DNA from: Anaerolineales bacterium
GTDB lineage: Bacteria > Chloroflexota > Anaerolineae > Anaerolineales > UBA4823
NCBI GenBank assembly: GCA_026415275.1
Contig: JAOAHK010000100.1
Coordinates: 1 to 7,827, forward strand
Length of the DNA: 7,827 nucleotides
Direction: 5' to 3'
Every line of letters starts with the position of its first letter. Positions within the stretch are counted from its first letter, which is position 1. Positions 1-6,240 of this stretch are shown here, in pieces. Under the pieces are notes generated by a model. The model did not search any database and had not been told where the DNA came from. It was given only the letters and a program-made list of their open reading frames with translations. The translations under genes and the position numbers were made by a program.

Positions 1-1085
1 ACGTATTGAGTTAGTTCACCAACACTTAGGCCGCTGATCCCTAAGCTCTCTGTCGTGCGCCCGCGCCGCCAGTAATCGGTTCGGTGAATGATACACGCAA
101 GGCGAATGATGGCGTCAATGCCCCGTACGGAAACACCGTATTGTTGCCCTAATGAGGCGATCGGCACTAAACTCATCGGAACATCTTCGGTGATATAGCG
201 ATGGTTGAGGAGTGCCGGCGCTTTAATTCCATAATAACCCGGCTGGTTGTGAATGGCTTCATAGAGGTCGTTCCCAGTTGCATCATATGCCATTTTCAAC
301 CACTCCAGAGCGGTGCGCGCCCGTATTCCGAGCGCCGAAGCCACGGTAACTCGCTCACGGTCTAGCACTTCCAAAACTCTTGCAACCGAAGGTGTTACCC
401 CATCAATGTAAAATTGGAAGTCTCCCCGTGTGGATTCAATTCGCCCTGCGTTCAACAGTGTCAATGCTGGATGGAAGATTGCACCCATATTGTTTAATCC
501 GGTATGGAGAACGCTGACCCCATCAATGAACTGTGGGTAGGCTACACGCAATGTGGCTAAAGCTTCCTGCGTTCGACTCGCTGGTAAGGCAGCCAAAGGA
601 ACCGTCTCTTTGATGCTAAAGATGCGCGCCTGAGCTGGTCCGTCAGAGCGAGAAGCATAGATCAGGGTCTCTGTCTCTGCGATCAATGGTCGCGTTTTAC
701 AACCCTGCGCGCGAATCGTGCGTTCAAATTCAACCGCCCCCAACGTGCGTCCAGGATTAAGTACGACAATATGGCAATCCTGCAGATAACCCGCTGCCCA
801 ACGGGCAATATCCGCATGAGCTGAAGAAGGGACAACTACCATTACCACATCGGCAAATTCAAGCGCTTCATCAATGTCCGCAGTCACCAAAGCCAATTGA
901 GCAAAACCAGAGGGCAACCTCTCGGGGCTTTCCAAATCGATCCCTCCTCGTTCCTTAATAACGTAGATATTCTCCGGAGTGCGGTTCCATAGTGCAACTT
1001 CAAACCCCATTAGAGCCAAATGAGCCGCCATAGCTTTCCCACCATGTCCTGCCCCAAGCACTGCAAATCGATTGACCTTGTTCAT
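1..1085 (-). CDS. NAD(P)-dependent octopine/nopaline (opine) dehydrogenase family protein, 3' end cut by window edge
   Basis: An open frame of 361 codons starts at the ATG at 1085 and is still open at the left edge. Family members are about 360-370 residues, so only a few residues should be missing. The N-terminus is a Rossmann fold with GAGHGG at residues 11-16 after a short beta strand (RFAVL), followed by the VMVVVPSSAHADIA segment typical of this fold. The C-terminal half looks like an Octopine_DH domain: NNMGAIFHP (198-206), whose His205 is the likely catalytic histidine, and RYITEDVPMSLVPIASLG (296-313). Known relatives reversibly condense an amino acid with a 2-oxo acid reductively, but many bacterial members are uncharacterised, so the substrate is unknown. 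The start is supported by a strong SD 7 bases upstream. It overlaps the mutase stop by 4 bases, so the two proteins are probably translationally coupled and functionally linked. Confidence 0.87.
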   Translation of the reverse strand, partial: MNKVNRFAVLGAGHGGKAMAAHLALMGFEVALWNRTPENIYVIKERGGIDLESPERLPSGFAQLALVTADIDEALEFADVVMVVVPSSAHADIARWAAGYLQDCHIVVLNPGRTLGAVEFERTIRAQGCKTRPLIAETETLIYASRSDGPAQARIFSIKETVPLAALPASRTQEALATLRVAYPQFIDGVSVLHTGLNNMGAIFHPALTLLNAGRIESTRGDFQFYIDGVTPSVARVLEVLDRERVTVASALGIRARTALEWLKMAYDATGNDLYEAIHNQPGYYGIKAPALLNHRYITEDVPMSLVPIASLGQQYGVSVRGIDAIIRLACIIHRTDYWRRGRTTESLGISGLSVGELTQY

Positions 1086-2746
1086 ATTGAAACCTCCTTA
1101 GAGTTTATGTTCGCAAAAATCTTTTGGATTCTACGTCGTTCATTCCAGGGTTTTCCACTTGCAGGATCGACTTCAATACATGCTCCGCGCTCATCAATCC
1201 GAGTAACAGCTTGACCAGCAGCAAAGCGATTGTTTTTTAATTGTGGTGCGTCCAAGATACCAATTTTGACCGCTTTTGCTAGTGTTTCAGGATCGACAAA
1301 TGGATCCTCTATCGAAGCTGAAGCCAAATCCCGTATTGTTTCAAGCGTGATGCTAGCCTCTTCGACTAATTCTTCAACGCGTTCTTTGATTTTTGGATCT
1401 ACACGCATGTCAGCTTGACCATACAACGCGATTTGGATAACATGGCGTGCCATTTTGCACGATCGGATCACTTCCTCCGCTGTGGCTGCATGATGAGCCT
1501 CGTTATAACCGACCACATGAACAATTTGGGGTTGAATTGACATCTGTAGGTAAATGCTGGCAGCTAAATGCGCCATAGCCGCATCTAAATCCATTGGATA
1601 ACTTAGTAAGCCAGTGCGAGTTTGTTTCCAAATGCGAAACTGCTCATCCTGTAATGGCTCAATCATGCTAAGGATGGCAAGCATCTTAGCCAAATCCATG
1701 GCATCCGATAGCCCCGGTGGACTGTTGAACATCATTTGGGCAATGTAATCCTTCACCCCAAACGCCTTGGCATTGTAGGCGGAAAGATAAGCCGTGACGA
1801 CAAAGACGACATCAGAGGCATCGCGCATTCCCCAATGATGGGGCTCATTGAGTTCAACAGGAATGCCTCGCTCTCCATACCAGCGCATAACCTCTTGATG
1901 TTCGCGGATCGATCCTTCCAAATCCCAAGGCCCACGTCCATCCATTTGATTGAACCAGAATAACGGAATGGCACACCAAGCATTGCGGATCGTTTCTGTA
2001 TAGATTTCGGCAAGGGCGATAAAATCATCTGTCCCTGAATAGGTGCGCATGAGAGGGTAGTTTCCACAACGGCTGGCTTGATAAAGTGCTCGATAGTCAT
2101 CAGCAGAGCGTACGGGAACACCCCCTGCTCCTTTGCGTCGCAGGTCTTGCCGCTCTGGATGGAAGAAATTTTCTTGGGCATCTTGGTCGATGCCCAATGA
2201 GATAACATCCAAAACTTTGGCTTCTGCGATTTTGCGAATACCCTCAAGAGTGGCTTCCATTGTTGGTAATCCAAAATGATGGCGCAAGAGGGGATAAGGC
2301 GATTTCCATTGAATTCTTTTTATAGTATCTTGCGGATAGTCTTCCTCCGATAAGAGTGATGGGGAGGCTCCTCGAAGATAGGCTAATATTTCCTCCTCAG
2401 CCTCACCCCCATAGAACACCTTCTCAAAGAAACCTAGCCGCGCAGCTCGTTCAGCGACCGGTGGTGTTCCACCGAAAACAAAATGCACCCCTTTTGAACG
2501 CAATTCATCAGCCTGTTCAGCAAACCGCGCTAACAGTTGTTCTCCTGTTTCGGGAGTTAATCGATAGGACACGCCAACTAATTCAGCCTTCTCGGCTTCT
2601 GCCGTGCGTAGCATTTCTCCGATTGGAACGGCCGGCCCTAAAAAGACTGTGCGCCAGCCCGCTTTTTCAGCCAGCCGCAAAAAACGACTTATGCCAGCCA
2701 CATGTACACATTCGCCCAAAGCACCTGCCACAACGGTTTTCTTCAT
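1082..2746 (-). CDS. Cobalamin-binding, glutamate-mutase-epsilon-like carbon-skeleton mutase (B12 domain fused to TIM-barrel subunit)
   Basis: This is a 554-residue protein. I chose the internal ATG at 2746 (MKKTVVAGAL) over the upstream ATG at 2797. It has AAAGGA 6 bases upstream, starts directly with the first Rossmann strand, and avoids overlap with the preceding gene. Residues 1-125 look like a B12-binding domain: GECVHVAG (11-18) with candidate cobalt-ligand His15, a VGVSYRL strand with Ser60, and FGG at 91-93. Residues about 150-545 resemble the epsilon subunit of methylaspartate (glutamate) mutase: LLRHHFGL, LMRTYSGTDD, an AFGVKDYI segment, and a C-terminal block ILDAP.LKNNRFAAGQAV.RID.RGACIEV that matches the epsilon-subunit tail. 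Classical glutamate mutase carries the B12 domain on a separate small subunit, while here it is fused at the N-terminus. Several glutamate-contact residues appear changed, so the true substrate is unknown. It is probably cytosolic and adenosylcobalamin-dependent. Confidence 0.8.
   Translation of the reverse strand: MKKTVVAGALGECVHVAGISRFLRLAEKAGWRTVFLGPAVPIGEMLRTAEAEKAELVGVSYRLTPETGEQLLARFAEQADELRSKGVHFVFGGTPPVAERAARLGFFEKVFYGGEAEEEILAYLRGASPSLLSEEDYPQDTIKRIQWKSPYPLLRHHFGLPTMEATLEGIRKIAEAKVLDVISLGIDQDAQENFFHPERQDLRRKGAGGVPVRSADDYRALYQASRCGNYPLMRTYSGTDDFIALAEIYTETIRNAWCAIPLFWFNQMDGRGPWDLEGSIREHQEVMRWYGERGIPVELNEPHHWGMRDASDVVFVVTAYLSAYNAKAFGVKDYIAQMMFNSPPGLSDAMDLAKMLAILSMIEPLQDEQFRIWKQTRTGLLSYPMDLDAAMAHLAASIYLQMSIQPQIVHVVGYNEAHHAATAEEVIRSCKMARHVIQIALYGQADMRVDPKIKERVEELVEEASITLETIRDLASASIEDPFVDPETLAKAVKIGILDAPQLKNNRFAAGQAVTRIDERGACIEVDPASGKPWNERRRIQKIFANINSKEVSI
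1093..1099 (-). promoter_or_regulatory. Strong Shine-Dalgarno (AAGGAGG) inside the end of the mutase gene
   Basis: On the minus strand AAGGAGG lies 7 bases before the ATG at 1085. It encodes Lys-Glu near the mutase C-terminus (KEVSI). It fixes the start of the opine dehydrogenase gene and makes independent as well as coupled initiation possible. Confidence 0.8.
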
Positions 2747-2757
2747 TTCAAATCCTT

Positions 2758-3345
2758 TCACTTGCGTCTTACTCCAATCGCTTGCCAAATTTGCCAATCT
2801 CGGGTGGGCGGAAAAACCCCCTGCGATGCAGTGCGAATTTCTTCTACTGCGTAAAAGATTTTGGGGTCAATCTGATGGATCAAGTCAATGACCTGTTTCA
2901 GGCTACGGCGTGGGATTAGAGTGTAAAGAATATCGATCGAACCTTGTGTTCCCATTGCCGACAATTTTGTCACCCCAAAGCCATTCTCTTTTAATTTTTC
3001 CATCAAGCGATCGCAGTCTTGTTTCAAGAAAACGCGCACAGCAACCATTCCAATTGCCAACTTTTGCTCGATAAACAAACCCATGTAATTGCCAGCGGCA
3101 AAGCCGGATGCATAAGCAATGTAGGTTAATGGATTGGTTAAGTTGCGCATGATCTGACTGATGGCTAATATCCAAATTAGCACCTCAAAAAATCCAACAA
3201 TCGGAGCGAGTGAACGTCTCCCCTGTGCTGAAAAAACAATGCGCAAGGTCATCAGGGTCACATCCGTAATGCGCGCCACAAAAATTAGCAAAGGCAATAC
3301 CACCCATTGAAACCACCCTGAACTAAAGAACGCCTCTATGCTCAT
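2758..3345 (-). CDS. UPF0316 family membrane protein (DUF5698 + DUF2179)
   Basis: This is a 195-residue protein with three predicted membrane helices, at roughly residues 12-36, 46-66 and 72-92. A soluble domain of about 90 residues follows (VAVRVFL..DCDRLMEKLKENGFGVTKLSAMG..GSIDILYTLIPRR), which matches the DUF2179 domain found in YitT/YebE-like proteins. The N-terminal signature ARITDVTLMTLRIVFSAQGRR with a following FFEVLIWILAISQI is typical of UPF0316. Function is unknown for the family. The ATG at 3345 has AGGAGAA about 7 bases upstream. The stop (TGA at 2758-2760) is 11 bases before the mutase start, so this is the likely first gene of the leftward operon. Its link to the two enzymes could be transport or sensing, or merely shared transcription. 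Confidence 0.88.
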   Translation of the reverse strand: MSIEAFFSSGWFQWVVLPLLIFVARITDVTLMTLRIVFSAQGRRSLAPIVGFFEVLIWILAISQIMRNLTNPLTYIAYASGFAAGNYMGLFIEQKLAIGMVAVRVFLKQDCDRLMEKLKENGFGVTKLSAMGTQGSIDILYTLIPRRSLKQVIDLIHQIDPKIFYAVEEIRTASQGVFPPTRDWQIWQAIGVRRK

Positions 3346-3612
3346 GGAAAAATTCTCCTAACCAAAGGCTAATGGTAAAAAAACAAATGAAACTTTAGGG
3401 CACAGCCGCAGAATGTTAAGGTCTGATCGAAAATCCCAGAGAACTGAAGAGTAAGCGGTTATCTTGCCTTGTTGGTGTGTTCATTTTACCTTATCCAAAT
3501 TGATTTCTAACAATTATTTAGCATTCAACCGTTTATCAGGCTGATGGACAACAGGAGGTGGTCACTTTTCAACCATCGTTTTTTCCTTCAACCTCAAGTA
3601 AAATTAGGAACG
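3346..3612. other. Divergent intergenic region between the two operons
   Basis: This AT-rich stretch separates the leftward and rightward operons. No gene, RNA gene or strong hairpin was recognised. For the leftward operon a possible -10 (TAAAAT, minus strand, 3483-3488) has a TTGTTA element 19 bases upstream, which is a long spacer; it would give an untranslated leader of about 130 bases. For the rightward operon the best candidate I see is TTGCCT (3464-3469), 17 bases, TACCTT (3487-3492), which is weak. The two candidates overlap face to face. An upstream ATG at 3544 is in frame with the methyltransferase, so the last 69 bases could be coding. Confidence 0.35.
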
Positions 3613-4191
3613 ATGGCTCAGACCGATGCAATCCGTTGGAATAACCGCTACCAAGAGGAGAGCTTTCTCGCTTTGCGAGAGCCGCGTTCTCTCCTAATCG
3701 AAGCCTGCGAGTGGTTGCCCGAGGGAGGCTGTGCTTTAGATTTGGCGATGGGCTTAGGGCATAACGCAGCTTATTTGATGCAGCGAGGGCTCAAGGTGAT
3801 CGGTGTCGATATTTCCTTCATCGCTTTGCAGAAGGCAAAATCCCTTTGCCCACAAATCATGGCTATTTGCGCTGATCTAGAGTCGTTTTCCCTGCCCGCC
3901 AACACCTTTGACGTGATTTTGAACTTTTATTTTCTGCAACGCTCGATCTGGGATCAAGTGCGAAAGTGGCTCAAGCCCAACGGCCTGCTCATTGTCGAAA
4001 CCATGACCCAAGAAATGAAAGCCTTAAAACCAGAAATCGATGAACGTTTTTTGCTTCAGCCAAACGAACTTAAGAGGACCTTTGCCGACTTTGAAATCCT
4101 CCTCTATCGTGAAGGATGGCAGGATCGTAATGGGGAACACCCGCGAGCCGTTGCTTCTTTGGTAGCGCGCAAGCCTAGCAAATTAAGCTAG
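3613..4191 (+). CDS. Class I SAM-dependent methyltransferase
   Basis: From the ATG at 3613 this is a 192-residue protein. I prefer this start because MAQTDAIRWNNRYQEE is the usual beginning of TehB/UbiE-like methyltransferases and AGGA precedes it, although only 3 bases away. An in-frame ATG at 3544 would add 23 poorly conserved-looking residues. Motif I is LDLAMGLGHNA (42-52), followed by VIGVDIS (62-68) with the acidic Asp66 expected to bind the SAM ribose. ADLESFSLPANTFDVILNFYFLQR (87-110) and the strand GLLIVET complete the fold. Motif I has Ala-Met where LDLGCGxG is usual. The substrate cannot be read from sequence. It is the first gene of the rightward operon, with 9 bases between its TAG stop and the next ATG. 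Confidence 0.82.
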   Translation: MAQTDAIRWNNRYQEESFLALREPRSLLIEACEWLPEGGCALDLAMGLGHNAAYLMQRGLKVIGVDISFIALQKAKSLCPQIMAICADLESFSLPANTFDVILNFYFLQRSIWDQVRKWLKPNGLLIVETMTQEMKALKPEIDERFLLQPNELKRTFADFEILLYREGWQDRNGEHPRAVASLVARKPSKLS

Positions 4192-4195
4192 GAGG
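4190..4195 (+). promoter_or_regulatory. Shine-Dalgarno (AGGAGG) embedded in the methyltransferase stop codon
   Basis: The last two bases of the TAG stop (4189-4191) are the first two bases of AGGAGG, 5 bases before the SRAP ATG at 4201. Ribosomes terminating on the methyltransferase gene end directly on the next initiation site, favouring re-initiation. Confidence 0.75.
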
Positions 4196-4200
4196 CTAAA

Positions 4201-4866
4201 ATGTGCGGTCGGTTCACTCTGACAACTGAAATCAGCGAACTTCAAAAAGCTTTCCCATGGGCAGAATTTCCTTCTCAAATGAAACCGCGCTACAACATCG
4301 CTCCCTCCCAACCCGTGGCAGTGATCGCCAACCAAGACCCCTACCATGTCGATTTTTTTATTTGGGGCTTAATTCCCAGCTGGGCAAAAGAGCCCCAGAT
4401 CGGAAACCGTTTGATCAACGCCCGCGCCGAAACGCTAACCCAAAAACCAGCATTTCGGAGTTCTTATCGCTATCGGCGTTGTCTCATCCTTGCCGATGGC
4501 TTTTTCGAGTGGCGCAGAGAAGGGAAAACCAAAGCACCCTTTTTGATCCGTTTCAAATCTAGAGCACCCTTTGCATTGGCTGGTTTGTGGGATCGCTGGC
4601 AGAGTCCCGACGGTTCGGAGATTCTCTCCTGCACGATCATCACCACCGAGGCAAACGAACTCGTTCAAGCGATTCACTCCCGAATGCCGGTCATCTTGCC
4701 ACCAACAGAATATCAATTTTGGCTAGCAGCCCCTGATGCGGAAGTCCCGCGCTTGAACGGCTTGCTTCGACCCTACCCAGCCGAGGAGATGGAAGCATTT
4801 GCTGTGTCTACTGTGGTAAATAATCCTAATCAGGATCGAATCGAATGCATTCAACCCGTCTCATAG
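4201..4866 (+). CDS. yedK: SOS response-associated peptidase (SRAP; YedK/HMCES family)
   Basis: This is a 221-residue protein, the usual length for the family. After removal of Met1, Cys2 (MCGRFT) is expected to be the N-terminal residue that attacks abasic sites in single-stranded DNA and forms a protective thiazolidine DNA-protein crosslink. Other hallmark elements are PRYNIAPSQ (29-37), WGLIPSWA (55-62), INARAET (72-78), DGFFEW (99-104) with Glu103, and IHSRMPVIL (158-166) with His159. These supply the conserved Asn, Arg, Glu and His of the active site, so the protein looks intact. It acts in the cytosol on DNA during replication stress. No LexA-type box could be identified, and its operon neighbours are not obvious repair genes. 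The start is fixed by Cys2 and the SD overlapping the upstream stop. Confidence 0.96.
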   Translation: MCGRFTLTTEISELQKAFPWAEFPSQMKPRYNIAPSQPVAVIANQDPYHVDFFIWGLIPSWAKEPQIGNRLINARAETLTQKPAFRSSYRYRRCLILADGFFEWRREGKTKAPFLIRFKSRAPFALAGLWDRWQSPDGSEILSCTIITTEANELVQAIHSRMPVILPPTEYQFWLAAPDAEVPRLNGLLRPYPAEEMEAFAVSTVVNNPNQDRIECIQPVS

Positions 4867-4872
4867 ACAACG

Positions 4873-6237
4873 ATGGCTATAGAGTTGCTCCCCCCACTCC
4901 CACATAGTTTACAAGAACATCCTTATCGAGATGTCTTGATCAAAGCCATTAAAGACGCTCTGAATGCGGTCAATGGGGAACAAGCCGTTCGCCAGAGTTT
5001 ACAAATCGAAAAGGATAATCTTTGGGTCGGAGACCAAGTTTACGCTCTCCACCCGCAAGGGCAGATTGCGTTATTAGCAGTTGGCAAGGCTGCGGTTTCC
5101 ATGGCGCGTGGAGCAAAGGAGAGTCTTGGCGAACGCGTTTCAAAAGGCATCATCATCACCAAGTTCCTGCCCGAGAATGAGTCGGGTGATTTCCCCATTC
5201 TGTTGGGTGATCATCCCGTCCCCAAACAACGCAGCTTACGCGCCGCTCGCGCAGTAGAACGCTTTCTAAAAACACTCAAACCCCAAGACACTTTGCTTTG
5301 CTTGCTCTCTGGTGGAGCATCGGCTTTGCTGACCTACCCGCGTCCCCCCTTACGCCTGCAAGACTTGCAGAAGACCACCAAATTACTCTTGCGTTGCGGG
5401 GCAACCATCCACGAATTGAACACGATCCGTAAACACCTCGAACGCTTCAAGGGAGGCGGGATTGTCCAGGCGGTCAATGTAGCAAATGTCGTCAGTTTGA
5501 TCATCTCCGATGTAATCGGAGACTCAATCGAAGTCATCGGCTCAGGAATAACCGCGCCTGACCCGACAACTTTCAAGGATGCGCTAGGCATCATCGATCG
5601 GTATGAGTTGCGTCAATCTCTGCCATCCAGCGTCCTTTCCTACTTAATGGAGGGCAGTCAAGGGATTCACCTGGAAACTTTGAAACCTGATACAGCCATC
5701 TCGAAAAATGTTGCAAATCATATCATCGCCAGCAATCGACACGCCTGTGCGGCAGCCCAACAAAGTTTGCACCAAGCGGGTGTCGAAACCCTACATTTGA
5801 CATCCTTTTTACAAGGCGAAGCCAGCCAAGTAGGCCGTGTGTTTGCAGCCTTCGCCCGACAACTCTGTGCTTCACAAAGCGACACGATGCCTCCAATTTG
5901 TTGGATCGCAGGTGGGGAGACAACCGTCACCGTACGCGGCGACGGGATTGGAGGGCGGAACTCCGAACTAGCGCTGGGCGCGGTCTCGGAAATGGCTGGT
6001 TTAGAACGCGCCATCCTGATCACCTTAGCTTCCGACGGTGATGATGGCTTTAGCCCGGCTGCCGGGGCTGTCGTCAGCGGCTTTAGCGCAGAGCGTGCTC
6101 GTCAACTGGGCTTACAACCCAGCAATTTTCTAAGGCGCAATGATTCGTTTACGTTTTTCAACCGCCTTCAGGATAGTCTCTTCACTTCGCCCACCAACAC
6201 CAATGTCAACGATTTGCTCTTTTTATTTATAGGTTAG
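4873..6237 (+). CDS. Glycerate 2-kinase, type II (DUF4147/MOFRL family; GckA/TtuD/GLYCTK-like)
   Basis: This 454-residue protein has the usual family length. It is expected to phosphorylate D-glycerate to 2-phosphoglycerate with ATP, feeding glycerate from serine, glyoxylate or sugar-acid breakdown into lower glycolysis. The N-terminal glycerate-kinase domain carries LLAVGKAAVSMARG (67-80), LLGDHPVP (110-117), CLLSGGASALLTYP (143-156), LNTIRKHLERFKGGG (182-196) and ISDVIGDSIEVIGSG with TAPDPTTFKDA (211-237). The C-terminal MOFRL domain carries AGGETTVTVRGDGIGGRNSELAL (346-368) and ASDGDDGFSPAAGA (386-399). All blocks look complete. The ATG is 6 bases after the SRAP stop and in the same frame. 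No good SD is visible before it, so translation probably depends on ribosomes coming from the SRAP gene. Assignment to EC 2.7.1.165 is by family. Confidence 0.94.
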   Translation: MAIELLPPLPHSLQEHPYRDVLIKAIKDALNAVNGEQAVRQSLQIEKDNLWVGDQVYALHPQGQIALLAVGKAAVSMARGAKESLGERVSKGIIITKFLPENESGDFPILLGDHPVPKQRSLRAARAVERFLKTLKPQDTLLCLLSGGASALLTYPRPPLRLQDLQKTTKLLLRCGATIHELNTIRKHLERFKGGGIVQAVNVANVVSLIISDVIGDSIEVIGSGITAPDPTTFKDALGIIDRYELRQSLPSSVLSYLMEGSQGIHLETLKPDTAISKNVANHIIASNRHACAAAQQSLHQAGVETLHLTSFLQGEASQVGRVFAAFARQLCASQSDTMPPICWIAGGETTVTVRGDGIGGRNSELALGAVSEMAGLERAILITLASDGDDGFSPAAGAVVSGFSAERARQLGLQPSNFLRRNDSFTFFNRLQDSLFTSPTNTNVNDLLFLFIG

Positions 6238-6240
6238 AAA

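Noticed and set aside
1753..2274. 173-codon minus-strand open frame
   Set aside because: It lies in another frame inside the mutase gene, whose domain motifs are clear in the main frame.
2747..2797. Mutase start at the upstream ATG (571 residues)
   Set aside because: It would overlap the UPF0316 gene by 40 bases and add a tail without fold. The internal ATG at 2746 has its own SD and begins the B12 domain directly.
2356..2919. 187-codon plus-strand open frame
   Set aside because: It is antisense to the mutase and UPF0316 genes, has low-complexity composition and no recognisable domain, so it is a shadow of the real coding strand.
3370..3390. Possible terminator at the T-rich run upstream of the UPF0316 gene (minus strand)
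   Set aside because: The T run has no strong GC-rich hairpin directly before it; only a 3-bp GGC/GCC stem is nearby.
3544..3612. Methyltransferase start at 3544
   Set aside because: The added 23 residues do not resemble the family, and the SD before 3544 is weak. AGGAGGT at 3552-3558 has no suitable in-frame start after it. It cannot be fully excluded.
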